Positions 1 through 8,979 are shown, counted from the stretch's first letter. The stretch is DNA of 64,000 bases from Streptomyces sp. CB01249 (GCF_001905735.1 NZ_LISW01000003.1:186341-250340), one strand, 5' to 3'. Numbers and translations: made by a program. The notes: generated from the letters alone by a model not told the origin.

Positions 1-298
1 GGGCCACGTGCAGCGCGATGCCGTCGCGGATCATCGTGTGCACGACGCGGCCCTTGAAGGTGTCCGCCGCGACCGTCGTCGTACCGCGCAGGTAGAGCGG
101 GTGGTGGGTCACGACGAGGTGCGCGCCCAGCTCCTTCGCCTCGTCGGCGATCTCCTGGACGGGGTCGACGGCGAAGAGCACCCGGTGGACCTCGGCGTCC
201 GGATCACCGCAGACGGTGCCGACCGCGTCCCATCCTTCGGCCCGCTCGGGCGGCCAGAGGGCGTCGAGCTCGGAGATGACTTCAGACAGACGGGGCAC
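1..298 (-). CDS. Nif3-like dinuclear metal-centre protein, C-terminus cut by the window edge
   Basis: Only the first 99 codons are inside the window. The visible N-terminus, read on the minus strand from GTG at 298, is a typical Nif3/YbgI family start: an opening helix (PRLSEVISELDALWP), then GWDAVG, a strand FAVDP, and the metal-binding THHPLYL segment at about residue 70. Family members form hexameric rings with two metal ions per subunit, and many are annotated as GTP cyclohydrolase 1 type 2 homologues; the true substrate is unsettled. There is no Shine-Dalgarno site; a -10 element ends seven bases upstream, so the message is probably leaderless. Identity is clear, function is not. Confidence 0.88.
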   Translation of the reverse strand, partial: MPRLSEVISELDALWPPERAEGWDAVGTVCGDPDAEVHRVLFAVDPVQEIADEAKELGAHLVVTHHPLYLRGTTTVAADTFKGRVVHTMIRDGIALHVA

Positions 299-305
299 GG
301 AGGAA

Positions 306-311
306 AGGCTA
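306..311 (-). promoter_or_regulatory. -10 element of a leaderless promoter for the Nif3-like gene
   Basis: On the minus strand TAGCCT lies seven bases before the GTG start at 298, the spacing expected when transcription begins at the start codon. The -35 region is not obvious. Confidence 0.4.
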
Positions 312-443
312 CCTGCCCGCCGCGCCCCGGGGAGCCCCGGGAACGGGCCGCCCGCGGCCCGGCCCCGTACAGCACACGCACCCTCGGTCGTACAGCGATA
401 TCCGGCCATCACCACCCTTATGTGTGAAGTGGGGGAGGTCGTG

Positions 444-473
444 TTGTTCGGCTGGAAGTGCGAAAACTAGCTT
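444..473 (+). promoter_or_regulatory. Candidate sigma-70-type promoter
   Basis: TTGTTC (444-449) and TAGCTT (468-473) are separated by 18 bases, just upstream of the gene starting at 497. This spot is locally richer in A/T than its surroundings. Confidence 0.4.
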
Positions 474-496
474 CGGTTGCCGGAGGTGATGAGTCG

Positions 497-1780
497 ATGA
501 CTGCCTGTGCCATCGAGGAGGGAACCACCACGGGTGACGGCGGTCCGGCGGAGCCGGAGCCGGAACCCGGTCCCGGCGACCCCGAGGGGGCCGTCGCGGA
601 GACCGGCCCGGCGGAGGACGCCCCGGCGCCGGAGGCTGCCGTACCGGCCGCCGCGCCCCAGGCGGACGTCCCCGCCGAAACGGTTCTGCCCGCCTTCACG
701 CTCACCGCCGACGGGGCGTACGGCGCGCGGCTCACGGCCGCCCCGGTGCCCGGCGCCGACACCGCCTGGTACGCCGAGCGCTGGACGCTCGACGGGCCCG
801 AGCCGTACGCCGTGCCGCTGCCCACCGACCAGCCGGAGGAGGCCGAGGCGCAGCTGGTGCCGCTCGCCGACGGCCGGGTGCTGATCCGGCGCCGGGTCGC
901 CGAGCGGCACACCTTCTCGCTGCTCTATCCGACCGGCCCCGGCACCGGCGAGCTGCTGCTCGGGGCCGTCGAGCGGGACGCGCTCGCCCTGCTGCCGCCG
1001 TCGCCGGACGGGGTGAGCGCGTACGCCCTGGCGGTCGGCGCGTACTCCACGGAGCTGTGGCGGGTGGCGGGCGGGACGGCCGGTCCCGAGCACCTCGCGG
1101 ATCTGCCGGGGCGCTGCTCCGGCGGCGTCTGGCTGGACCGGGCGGGGCGGATGCTGGCCCTGGACCGGGAACCGGCCGGGGGCGGTCCGGTGAAGACGGT
1201 CGCGGTGGACCTGGGGCGGGGCGCCGAGATGACCCCGCTGCTCCAGATCGCGCCGGACAGCGACGACCGGCTGCTGCTCGCGGACCCGGGCAGCGGGCTG
1301 CTGCTGATCCGCTCGGACGCGCCCGGCCACGACCGGCTCGGCTGGGGGGTGCTCGGCAGCTGCCTGCCGGTGCGGTTCCCGGAGTGCCTGCGGCTGCCGG
1401 ACTGCTCGTTGGAGCCGTTCGCGGTGCAGCCGGGGCAGATGCTGATGCCGGAGAGCTGTGCGGTGGCCCTCAGGATCGATGGGGCGGCGGGCAGCTGGAT
1501 CGGCCTGTGGCGCCCGTCGGGCCGCCGGCTGCACCAGCTCGCGGCGCCCGGGGGCTGGCTGGCCGGCAGCGGGGTCTGGTCGCGCGACGGAGTTCTGAAG
1601 CTCCCTTACGCGGACGGGGACACGGCGTGCGCGGTGGCCCTGCTGGAGATGCCGGAGGAGGCGGAACCGGCATGCGGCACAAGCGGTACGCAACCTTCCG
1701 CCCCGGCGATGAATCCTCCTGTGTGTACACCGGTTCCACTGGGGCAGGCGCCTCTCGTGGGGCGTACGGTCCCTGACTAA
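497..1780 (+). CDS. Hypothetical protein, possibly beta-propeller-like
   Basis: A 427-residue protein that I cannot assign to a named family. ATG at 497 was chosen because a near-perfect Shine-Dalgarno GGAGGTGAT (482-490) sits just upstream. About the first 50 residues are low-complexity, rich in Pro, Glu and Ala (an acidic tail). The rest has many short strand-like segments with repeated patterns such as GGVWLDRAGRMLALDRE and DRLLLADPGSGLLLIRSD, which resemble blades of a beta-propeller. There is no signal peptide or membrane segment, so it is probably cytoplasmic. It is divergent from the Nif3-like gene. The function is unknown. Confidence 0.75.
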   Translation: MTACAIEEGTTTGDGGPAEPEPEPGPGDPEGAVAETGPAEDAPAPEAAVPAAAPQADVPAETVLPAFTLTADGAYGARLTAAPVPGADTAWYAERWTLDGPEPYAVPLPTDQPEEAEAQLVPLADGRVLIRRRVAERHTFSLLYPTGPGTGELLLGAVERDALALLPPSPDGVSAYALAVGAYSTELWRVAGGTAGPEHLADLPGRCSGGVWLDRAGRMLALDREPAGGGPVKTVAVDLGRGAEMTPLLQIAPDSDDRLLLADPGSGLLLIRSDAPGHDRLGWGVLGSCLPVRFPECLRLPDCSLEPFAVQPGQMLMPESCAVALRIDGAAGSWIGLWRPSGRRLHQLAAPGGWLAGSGVWSRDGVLKLPYADGDTACAVALLEMPEEAEPACGTSGTQPSAPAMNPPVCTPVPLGQAPLVGRTVPD

Positions 1781-1902
1781 GCTGGGACCGGGCTCACGCA
1801 CCGTGCGTCTCGGTCACCGACCGTGGCCTTTTCCCGGACGGGCGGCGGCGTGACGCTCCGGTTGGCACACACGTAAGCGATCACAACGGGGTGACTTCCC
1901 AC

Positions 1903-2079
1903 ATGTCTGAAGCCCGCACCGACACGACCCAGACGTTCCCGCCCGCGGCGGACGCGCAGCGGGGCGACGCCGGCGGCTCCGGAAAGCACCGAGGGGGTGT
2001 GGCGACGGACGACACGACGGCAACGCCGGCCGGCCGTCATCGCCGCCCCGCCGAGGAGAGCGGCGCAGCGGCGGCCTGA
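1903..2079 (+). CDS. Small hydrophilic hypothetical protein
   Basis: A 58-residue ORF starting MSEARTDTTQTF and ending in an Ala run. Third codon positions are almost all G or C, and a strong terminator follows 22 bases after the stop, which supports a real gene. The protein is hydrophilic, rich in Thr, Asp, Gly and Arg, with no membrane segment or recognised domain. There is no good Shine-Dalgarno site before ATG at 1903; GTG at 1891 in the same frame would add four residues. Similar small proteins seem to occur in other Streptomyces, but I could not check this. Confidence 0.5.
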   Translation: MSEARTDTTQTFPPAADAQRGDAGGSGKHRGGVATDDTTATPAGRHRRPAEESGAAAA

Positions 2080-2100
2080 CCGCCGCATCGAGGAGGGGAA

Positions 2101-2136
2101 AGCGGTGCCCCGGCGCCCGGGCGCCGGGGCACCGCT
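2101..2136 (+). terminator. Terminator, perfect 36-base palindrome
   Basis: Positions 2101-2118 are the exact reverse complement of 2119-2136, giving a very stable G/C hairpin between the small hypothetical gene and the ABC transporter unit. There is no T-run, as is common for Streptomyces terminators. Confidence 0.75.
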
Positions 2137-2181
2137 CTGTCCGCCCAGGAAACGAGCGGAGGCGGACTCTCCGCGTCCGCG

Positions 2182-2195
2182 ATGACAAATGTCAT
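2182..2195. promoter_or_regulatory. Palindromic candidate operator upstream of the ABC transporter/two-component unit
   Basis: The sequence is ATGACA-AA-TGTCAT, a perfect inverted repeat with a two-base spacer. It is centred about 66 bases before the likely transcription start at 2255, a position typical for an activating response regulator. The LuxR-type regulator encoded at the end of this unit is the obvious candidate ligand. That link is inference. Confidence 0.45.
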
Positions 2196-2241
2196 GGCGG
2201 ACCGAGTACATACACCTCTGCCGCCGCATGCTCACGCTGCG

Positions 2242-2247
2242 TAACGT
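2242..2247 (+). promoter_or_regulatory. -10 element of a leaderless promoter
   Basis: TAACGT ends seven bases before the ATG at 2255, and no Shine-Dalgarno site is present. The -35 region (around 2219-2224) is poor, consistent with an activator-dependent promoter. Confidence 0.4.
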
Positions 2248-2254
2248 CGTAGAC

Positions 2255-3247
2255 ATGACGCAGACAAGGGACGACGAGGCCGCGGTGGTCTTCACCGGGG
2301 CGGTGAAGACGTTCGGGCGGGCCGGACGGAGCGTACGGGCCGTCGACGGGGTGGACGTGCGGATCGGGCGCGGCGAGACCGTGGCCCTGCTGGGGCGCAA
2401 CGGGGCGGGGAAGTCCACCGCCATCTCGCTGCTGCTCGGGCTGAACGAGCCGGACGAGGGGGCCGTGCGGGTCCTGGGCCGCTCCCCCGAGCAGGCGGTG
2501 CGGGCCGGGCTGGTCGGCGCCATGCTCCAGGAGGGGCGGCCGATACCCAGGGTGACCGTGCGCGAGCTGGTCGCCTTCGTCGCCTCGACCTACCCGCGTC
2601 CGCTGCCGGTCGCCGAGGCGCTGGCCCTGGCGGGCGTGACGGAGTACGCGGACCGGCGCATCGACAAGCTCTCGGGCGGCCAGACCCAGCGGGTGCGGTT
2701 CGCCGTGGCGTTGGCAGGGAATCCCGAGCTGATCGTGCTGGACGAGCCGACCGCCGCGCTGGACGTGGAGGGGCGGCGCGCGTTCTGGGAGTCGATGCGG
2801 GGCTACGCCCGGCGCGGCAACACCGTGCTCTTCTCCACGCACTATCTGGAGGAGGCCGACGAGAACGCGGACCGGATCGTCGTCATCGACCGGGGCCGGG
2901 TCGTCGCGGACGGCAGCGGCGAGGCGATCAAGGACGCGGCCGGGCACAGCCAGGTCTCCTTCGACCTCGCCGGCGGCTCCACGGAGGGTCTGGACCGGCT
3001 GCCCGGTGTCGTCACCGTCGAGGTGACCGGCGACCGCGCCCTGCTGCGCACCGACGACTCGGACGCGACGGTCGTGGAGCTGGCCCGCCTCGGTCTGATC
3101 CGCGGCCTCCAGGTCTCCCGGGCCACGCTGGAGACCGCCTTCCTGGCGCTCACCGCGCCCGGGGAACCCGCACCGGAGGACACCACCCCGCTCGGGGACA
3201 CCGCTCGCGCGAGGACCGCGCCCCGCACCGAGAAGGAGACCGTCTGA
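2255..3247 (+). CDS. ABC transporter ATP-binding protein
   Basis: A 330-residue cytoplasmic ATPase that would drive an ABC-2 type exporter with the next gene. Walker A is GRNGAGKS at about residues 47-54, the signature is LSGGQTQR, and Walker B is LIVLDEPTAALD followed by the switch His in STHYLEEAD. A C-terminal extension of about 100 residues follows the ATPase core, as in DrrA-type drug exporters. I chose ATG at 2255 over ATGs at 2189 and 2228, because a -10 box and a leaderless layout fit it and the usual family N-terminus begins just after. The stop overlaps the permease start (TGATG), so the two are translationally coupled. Confidence 0.92.
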   Translation: MTQTRDDEAAVVFTGAVKTFGRAGRSVRAVDGVDVRIGRGETVALLGRNGAGKSTAISLLLGLNEPDEGAVRVLGRSPEQAVRAGLVGAMLQEGRPIPRVTVRELVAFVASTYPRPLPVAEALALAGVTEYADRRIDKLSGGQTQRVRFAVALAGNPELIVLDEPTAALDVEGRRAFWESMRGYARRGNTVLFSTHYLEEADENADRIVVIDRGRVVADGSGEAIKDAAGHSQVSFDLAGGSTEGLDRLPGVVTVEVTGDRALLRTDDSDATVVELARLGLIRGLQVSRATLETAFLALTAPGEPAPEDTTPLGDTARARTAPRTEKETV

Positions 3248-3966
3248 TGTTCCGTTACATCCTGCTCGAAATGCGCCGGACCCTGCGTGACGCCGGATTC
3301 CTGATCTTCGGCACGGGCATGCCGGTGATGATGTATCTGATCTTCACCAACATCGGTGACGACAGCGCCGACGGCTGGAAGACCGCGTCCATGGTCGGCA
3401 TGGCCGCCTACGGCGCGCTCGGCTCCGCGATGTCGATCGGTACGGGCGTCGCCTCCGACAAGTCCCTCGGCTGGCTCCAGCAGTTGAGGGTCACCCCGCT
3501 CGCCCCGTCGCACGCGGTGGTGGGCCGGGCGGTCAGCGGGTCGGTGACCGTGCTGCCGGTGATCCTGACCGTGCTGCTGGCGGGCGGGCTGCTCAACGGG
3601 GTGCGGATGGCGGCCTGGCAGTGGGTGGTCCTGGTGCTGCTGCTGTGGATCGGCGCGCTGCCCTTCACCCTGCTCGGCCTGGGCAACGGCTACCGGCTGA
3701 CCCCGCAGGGCACCGGCGTCGTCAACGTCGCCTGCCTGATGGGCTTCGGGGTCGTCGGCGGGCTGTGGTTCCCGCTGGAGATGCTGCCCGAGTGGCTGCG
3801 CTCGGTCGGCCGGTTCACCCCGGCCAACCGCTTCGCGGACCTGGGCTGGGCGACGACCGACGGGCACGCGCCGGGCGCCATGACCATAGGCGTGCTCGCC
3901 GCGTGGCTCCTGCTGTTCGGCGTGTACGCGGTGATCTCGTACCGTCGGTCCGCCAGGACCGTGTGA
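3247..3966 (+). CDS. ABC-2 type transporter permease
   Basis: A 239-residue integral membrane protein with about six hydrophobic segments, among them FLIFGTGMPVMMYLIF near the N-terminus and VACLMGFGVVGGLWFP toward the C-terminus. This is the pattern of ABC-2/DrrB-type export permeases. Its start overlaps the stop of the ATPase gene, and the kinase gene follows after 11 bases. It is the membrane half of a probable exporter sensed or controlled by the two-component pair behind it. The substrate is unknown. Confidence 0.9.
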   Translation: MFRYILLEMRRTLRDAGFLIFGTGMPVMMYLIFTNIGDDSADGWKTASMVGMAAYGALGSAMSIGTGVASDKSLGWLQQLRVTPLAPSHAVVGRAVSGSVTVLPVILTVLLAGGLLNGVRMAAWQWVVLVLLLWIGALPFTLLGLGNGYRLTPQGTGVVNVACLMGFGVVGGLWFPLEMLPEWLRSVGRFTPANRFADLGWATTDGHAPGAMTIGVLAAWLLLFGVYAVISYRRSARTV

Positions 3967-3977
3967 CAGGAGTGGAC

Positions 3978-5228
3978 ATGCCGGGGACCGGACGACCATC
4001 GTTCAGGGAGCGCCGCCGGATGCGGAAGGAGAACCGCAGGCCGGGGCCGCCCTCGCCGTACGCCCTGCTGCCGTGGCTGCTGATGGGTCTGGGCGCCTTC
4101 TCCAACCTCTTCCAGGGCGAGACCCCCACCCCGTGGATCGCCGGAGCCGGTCTGCTGGCCTTCAACTCGCTGTACATCTCGGTGGTGTTCCGGGGCTTCA
4201 GCAAGGAGAAGCGCGAGAGCCCGGTGACGTACGTCCTGCTGGGCGCGCTGGCCGCGGTCACCTTCGCCCTGGCCATCGGTTACGGGGGCAGCTGGCTGCT
4301 GTTCTTCCCGCTGCTCTCGCTGGCCGCCGGCACCGTGCTGCGCCACCGGCTGCTGGCGGTCGGGCTGCTCGGGCTCGCGGTCGCCGCGTGCGCGGTCGCG
4401 GTCTGGCGCGACGACAGCGCCTCGCCGCCGTGGACGCTGGGGTACGGGACGTTCATCTCCGGGGCCGTGACGTCGGCGATCCTCCGGCTGGCGGAGACCG
4501 TGACGGAGCTGCGGGCCACCCGGCAGGAGCTGGCCCGGGCCGCCGTCGAGCAGGAGCGGCTGCGGTTCTCGCGGGATCTGCACGACCTGCTGGGCCACAC
4601 GCTCTCGGTCATCGTGGTGAAGTCGGAGGCCGCGCGCCGGCTCGCCCCGCGCGACGTGGACGCGGCGCTGTCCCAGGTCGCCGACATCGAGTCCGTAGGG
4701 CGGCAGGCGCTCACCGAGATCCGCGAGGCCGTCACCGGTTACCGCGAGGGCAGCCTCGCGACCGAGCTGGACCGGGCCAGATCCGCGCTGACCGCCGCCT
4801 CGGTCGAACCGGTCGTCCGGCGCTCCGGGCCGCCGCTCTCCCCGCAGACCGAGGCGCTGCTGGGCTGGGTGGTGCGGGAGGCCGTCACCAACGTGGTGCG
4901 GCACTCGACGGCGACGCGCTGCGTGTTCGAGGTCAGCGGGACCGGCGAGAAGGTCCGGCTCACGGTGACCGACGACGGCCGGGGCAGGCCCGAGGGCCCC
5001 GCGCCCACCCCGGGCATCGGCGGCACCGGTCTGAAGGGGCTCACCGAACGGCTCGCCGCGGCGGGCGGCTCGCTGGTGGCGGGCCCCGGCCCGGACGGCG
5101 GCTTCGTGGTGACCGCCGAGCTCCCGGTGGACGCGGGCGGCGAGGACGACGGCGGGGCCGACGCGACGCCGACGCCGACGCCCGGAGCCGGGGACGATCC
5201 GGCCTGCTCGCCTACCCTGGGCCGGTGA
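3978..5228 (+). CDS. Sensor histidine kinase, DesK/NarL type
   Basis: A 416-residue membrane kinase. After a basic N-terminus there are about five hydrophobic segments (residues 28-165), then a HisKA_3 dimerisation domain with SRDLHDLLGHTLS, where His202 is the predicted phosphorylation site. The C-terminal HATPase domain has the N box REAVTNVVRHS and the G boxes DDGRG and GIGGTGLKGL. ATG at 3978 has AGGAG (3968-3972) at good spacing. The last 25 residues are Asp/Gly/Thr-Pro rich and look disordered. This architecture (ABC exporter genes followed by kinase and regulator) is common in Gram-positive bacteria for sensing membrane or drug stress. Confidence 0.93.
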   Translation: MPGTGRPSFRERRRMRKENRRPGPPSPYALLPWLLMGLGAFSNLFQGETPTPWIAGAGLLAFNSLYISVVFRGFSKEKRESPVTYVLLGALAAVTFALAIGYGGSWLLFFPLLSLAAGTVLRHRLLAVGLLGLAVAACAVAVWRDDSASPPWTLGYGTFISGAVTSAILRLAETVTELRATRQELARAAVEQERLRFSRDLHDLLGHTLSVIVVKSEAARRLAPRDVDAALSQVADIESVGRQALTEIREAVTGYREGSLATELDRARSALTAASVEPVVRRSGPPLSPQTEALLGWVVREAVTNVVRHSTATRCVFEVSGTGEKVRLTVTDDGRGRPEGPAPTPGIGGTGLKGLTERLAAAGGSLVAGPGPDGGFVVTAELPVDAGGEDDGGADATPTPTPGAGDDPACSPTLGR

Positions 5229-5866
5229 ACGAGATGCCTCAGGAGCACCCCCCGGCCAAGTCCGTCCGTGTCCTGCTCGCCGAGGACCAGGGGATGATGC
5301 GCGGCGCGCTCGCCCTGCTGCTCGGGCTCGAACCGGACATCGAAGTGGTGGCCCAGGTCGGCGCGGGCGACGAGATCGTGGCGGCCGCGCTGGCCTCCCG
5401 GCCGGACGTGGCGCTGCTGGACATCGAACTGCCGGGGCGCAGCGGTCTGGACGCGGCGGCCGACCTGCGCGAGGAGGTCCCGGACTGCCGGGTGCTGATC
5501 CTCACCACCTTCGGCCGGCCCGGCTATCTGCGCCGGGCGATGGAGGCGGGGGCTGCGGGCTTCCTGGTGAAGGACGGCCCGGTCGAGGATCTGGCCGAGG
5601 CGATCCGCCGGGTGCTCGCCGGGGAGACGGTGGTCGATCCGGCGCTGGCGGCGGCCGCGCTCAGCTCGGGGGCGAGTCCGCTCACCGCGCGGGAGCGGGA
5701 CGCGCTGGTCGCGTCGGCGGACGGGGCGACGGTCGCCGACATCGCCGCCAAGCTGCATCTGTCAGAATCGACGGTCCGTAACTACCTGTCGTCGGCGATC
5801 GGCAAGACGGGCACGCGCAACCGCATGGAGGCGGTCCGCGCGGCCCGGCAGCAGGGCTGGCTCTGA
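5225..5866 (+). CDS. LuxR-family DNA-binding response regulator
   Basis: A 213-residue partner of the preceding kinase. The receiver domain (residues 14-130) has the acidic pair ED at 20-21, the phosphoacceptor Asp66 in LLDIELPG, and the conserved Lys116 in FLVKDG. The C-terminal LuxR/NarL helix-turn-helix contains LTARERDAL and the recognition helix region HLSESTVRNYLSSAIGKTG. GTG at 5225 overlaps the kinase stop (GTGA), consistent with translational coupling; ATG at 5234 is a possible alternative start. It probably controls its own operon through the palindrome at 2182-2195 (inference). Confidence 0.93.
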   Translation: MNEMPQEHPPAKSVRVLLAEDQGMMRGALALLLGLEPDIEVVAQVGAGDEIVAAALASRPDVALLDIELPGRSGLDAAADLREEVPDCRVLILTTFGRPGYLRRAMEAGAAGFLVKDGPVEDLAEAIRRVLAGETVVDPALAAAALSSGASPLTARERDALVASADGATVADIAAKLHLSESTVRNYLSSAIGKTGTRNRMEAVRAARQQGWL

Positions 5867-5917
5867 CCGCCTCCGCACCTTGTCCTTACCGTCACCACCC
5901 GGGGGCCCGTCCGCTTC

Positions 5918-7360
5918 ATGTCATCTCGAATATCCGTGCGCCTGCGCGCTGTTCCGCTCTGGCTCGTGCCGGCGCTCTGGACCCTGGGCCTCGGCCTGTG
6001 GGGGCTCTCGCGGCAGGGCAGCCTGTGGCGGGACGAGGCGGCGACCTGGCAGGTGGCGCTGCGGTCCGCCGCCGGGATACGGGCCATGCTGGGCCATGTC
6101 GACGCGGTCCACGGGCTCTACTACCTGCTGATGCACGGACTCTTCGACTGGTTCGGGCCGACGACCACGACGCTGCGGCTGCCCTCCGTGCTGGCGATGG
6201 CGGTGGCGGCGGCCTGTGTGACGGTCATCGGGGAGCGGCTGGCCGGGCGGTGGGCGGGCCTGGGCGGCGGGATGGCGCTCGGTCTGCTGCCGGCCGTGCA
6301 GTTCTACTTCCAGGAGGGCCGCCCGTACGCGCTGGTCGCGGCGGGCGCCGGGGTCTCGACGCTGCTCCTGGTGACGCTGCTCGGCGGGCGCGACCGCTGG
6401 GGGCGCTGGGCGGCGTACGCCGGGACGGTGCTGGTCTGCGCGCTGCTGAACTGGTTCTCGCTGCTGATCCTGCCCGCGCACGCGGCGACGCTGGCGTGGA
6501 GCGGGGCCGGTCGCCGGCTGTGGGCGCGCTGGACGGCGGCCTCGGCGGCGGCCGTCGCGGGGGCGCTGCCGCTGATCCTGTTCACGTCGGGCCAGTCCAA
6601 ACAGGTGTCCTGGATACCGCCGCTGACCTGGCACATGATGATCGGCCCCGCGGTGCTGCTGGCGGTCGGCGGTCTCGGGGCCCTGGTGGAGCGGCCGGGC
6701 GGGCGCCGGCTGTCGGTGGCCTCGGTGGGGCTGCCGCTGCTGGCGGTCCCTCAGCTCGGTCTGGCCGCCGCCTCGCTGGAGAAGCCGCTCTTCCTGGACC
6801 GCTACATCCTCTTCAGCCTGCTCGGCCTGGCGTTGCTGATCGGCTCCCTGCTGGGCGCGGCGGTACGGGTCGTGGCGCCCCGGTTCCCGGCGGCGGCGCG
6901 GTGGCTCGTACCGGTGCTGCTGGCCTGCGCGGTGGCGGCGCTGCTGCCGCAGTCGCTGGCCAAGCGGTCGCCGTCGAGCCGGGTGGACGACGTGCTGGCC
7001 ATGACGGCGGACGTGCGCCGGATGAAGGAGCCGGGCACCGCGGTGGTGTTCCTGCCCGGCGCCCGGCGCGACGCGGCGCTGGTCTCGCCCGAGGCGTTCA
7101 GCGGTCTGCGGGACATAGCGCTGGCCCGCGGCCCCCGCGCGTCCGGGACGCTGAACGGGGTGGAGGCGGCACCGTCCCGGATACGGGACGCGATGCTCGC
7201 CCAGCCCCGGATACTGCTGGTCACGGACGCGCCGGAAGCGGCGCGTCCGGAGAACGGGCCGCGGGAGAAGGCGAAGGCGGCCGTCCTGAGGGACTACTTC
7301 ACCGTGATCGAGGACGAGCGGGTACGGGGGCGTCGGGTGACGCTGTACGAACGGAAGTGA
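5918..7360 (+). CDS. GT39/ArnT-like membrane glycosyltransferase
   Basis: A 480-residue protein with about 10-12 membrane segments. The N-terminus carries the GT-C signature: an acidic pair in SLWRDEAATW (Asp39, Glu40) in the first external loop, then a HVDAVHGLYYLLMH segment. Such enzymes transfer sugars from polyprenyl phosphate carriers on the outer face of the membrane. The C-terminal 110 residues form a soluble domain (AVVFLPGARRDAALV). It begins 51 bases after the response regulator, so it may be co-transcribed with it. Its last 62 bases overlap the convergent MFS gene. The acceptor is unknown. Confidence 0.82.
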   Translation: MSSRISVRLRAVPLWLVPALWTLGLGLWGLSRQGSLWRDEAATWQVALRSAAGIRAMLGHVDAVHGLYYLLMHGLFDWFGPTTTTLRLPSVLAMAVAAACVTVIGERLAGRWAGLGGGMALGLLPAVQFYFQEGRPYALVAAGAGVSTLLLVTLLGGRDRWGRWAAYAGTVLVCALLNWFSLLILPAHAATLAWSGAGRRLWARWTAASAAAVAGALPLILFTSGQSKQVSWIPPLTWHMMIGPAVLLAVGGLGALVERPGGRRLSVASVGLPLLAVPQLGLAAASLEKPLFLDRYILFSLLGLALLIGSLLGAAVRVVAPRFPAAARWLVPVLLACAVAALLPQSLAKRSPSSRVDDVLAMTADVRRMKEPGTAVVFLPGARRDAALVSPEAFSGLRDIALARGPRASGTLNGVEAAPSRIRDAMLAQPRILLVTDAPEAARPENGPREKAKAAVLRDYFTVIEDERVRGRRVTLYERK

Positions 7361-8786
7361 GGCGTTCCGGCCGGTGGCGCGGGAGCCACAGCAGCATCAG
7401 CAGCAGGCCGCCGAGCAGGACGGTGCCCGCCGTGCGGAAGGCCAGCGCGTAGCCGGCGGTGAGGGCGGCCGGGTCGGCCCCGCCCCCGGTGCGGGCGGCG
7501 GCGACCGTGGAGAGCACGGCGAGCCCGAGGGCACCGCCCATGGTGCGCGAGGTGTTGACGAGCCCCGAGACGAGCCCGGCCTCCCCCGGCGCGGCGCCCG
7601 ACGTGGCCAGCGAGGCGAGCGGGGTCGAGGCGAGCCCGGCACCGGCCATCATGAGGACGCCGGGCAGGCAGACCGCGGTGAGGTAGGAGCCGTGCACGGT
7701 CATCGTGGACTGCCAGCCGAAACCGGCCGCGGTGACGGTGGTACCGATCAGCGCGAGGTTCTTCGCGCCGACGCGGGCCATCAGCCGGGGCGCGCTCTTG
7801 GAGCCGATGACCACGGCCAGCGAGGTCGGTATCAGGGCGAGCCCGGCCTCCAACGCGCTGTAGCCCAGTACGTTCTGCGCGTACACCGTCATGAAGTACC
7901 ACATGGAGAACGTGGCCGAGCCGATGACGAGCATCGCCACGTTCGCCGAGGCCACCGCCCGCGACCCCAGCACCCGCAAGGGCATCAGGGGCTTCGCCGT
8001 CCGCGTCTCCACGAGGGCGAACAGGGCGAGCAGCACGGGTCCGCCGAGCAGCGGCACCAGGGTCGCGGCGGCGGTCCACCCCGCCTCCTCGGTCTGCACG
8101 ATGCCGTACGCCGTGGAGGCGAGGCCGGCCGTGACGAGGACGGCGCCCAGCAGGTCGACGCGGCTGCGCCCGCCGCTGCGCCCCTCGGCGAGCCAGAGGG
8201 CGGCGCCGGTCAGCACGAGCACCCCGATGGGCACGTTGATCAGGAGCACCCAGCGCCAGGACAGCGCGTCGGTCAGCACGCCGCCGACGAGTCCGCCGGC
8301 CGCGCCGCCGCCCGCCCCGACCGCCATCCAGGTGCCGATGGCCTTGGCGCGGGCGGGGCCCTCCGGGACGGCGGCGGTGAGCAGGGTGAGGGTGGCGGGG
8401 GCGAGGACGGCGGCGCCGAGGCCCTGCGCGGCGCGGGCGGCGAGCAGCTGCCAGCCCTCCTGGGCGAGCCCGCCGGCCAGCGAGGCGGCGGTGAACAGGC
8501 CGAGGCCGACGAGGAACATCCGCTTGCGGCCGTACAGGTCGGCGGCGCGCCCGCCGAGCAGCATGAACCCGGCGAAGGCGATCGAGTACGCGTTGAGCAC
8601 CCATTGAAGTCCGGTGGAGCTCAGCCCGAGGTCCGCGCGCATCGACGGGAGGGCGACGTTGACGACGGACACGTCGAGCACCACGAGGAACTGCCCGACG
8701 CAGGCGGCGAGGATCACCGCCCAGGTGCGGACGGAGTTCCGGTCGGTGGGCGCTGCGAGCAGGGGGACGTCGGCCATGGGCGTCAT
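7299..8786 (-). CDS. MFS transporter, DHA2 (EmrB/QacA) type
   Basis: A 495-residue exporter with about 14 predicted membrane segments. The N-terminus has the family pattern VVLDVSVVNVALPSM (motif D1), followed by motif A in GGRAADLYGRKRMF. Proton-driven DHA2 pumps export drugs and other small amphipathic molecules. The start is ATG at 8786, or the in-frame ATG at 8777; neither has a strong Shine-Dalgarno site. The polar tail (SVRTASPDAPVPARPRSR) overlaps the convergent GT39-like gene by 62 bases. No regulator sits next to it, so the substrate cannot be guessed from context. Confidence 0.92.
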   Translation of the reverse strand: MTPMADVPLLAAPTDRNSVRTWAVILAACVGQFLVVLDVSVVNVALPSMRADLGLSSTGLQWVLNAYSIAFAGFMLLGGRAADLYGRKRMFLVGLGLFTAASLAGGLAQEGWQLLAARAAQGLGAAVLAPATLTLLTAAVPEGPARAKAIGTWMAVGAGGGAAGGLVGGVLTDALSWRWVLLINVPIGVLVLTGAALWLAEGRSGGRSRVDLLGAVLVTAGLASTAYGIVQTEEAGWTAAATLVPLLGGPVLLALFALVETRTAKPLMPLRVLGSRAVASANVAMLVIGSATFSMWYFMTVYAQNVLGYSALEAGLALIPTSLAVVIGSKSAPRLMARVGAKNLALIGTTVTAAGFGWQSTMTVHGSYLTAVCLPGVLMMAGAGLASTPLASLATSGAAPGEAGLVSGLVNTSRTMGGALGLAVLSTVAAARTGGGADPAALTAGYALAFRTAGTVLLGGLLLMLLWLPRHRPERLTSVRTASPDAPVPARPRSR

Positions 8787-8979
8787 ACTCGCAGCCCCGC
8801 TGTGCCCCGTACATCGGTTTCAGGTCGTCCCGCGTCTCGGTCCAGCGTCGTAGGACCGGCGCCCGGATCGACGCGGCGTCAGGCCCCTGGTCACGCGCCC
8901 CGCGCGCGGCCGGACCGGATTCGCACCCCGCGCCCCGGAATACGCCGTAGCCGAGGAAGGTTCACCCTGCACAGACTTG

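Noticed and set aside
7299..7360. 62-base convergent overlap of GT39 and MFS genes as evidence of a wrong gene end
   Set aside because: Both frames stay open and plausible to their stops; short polar tails that overlap are common in this window.
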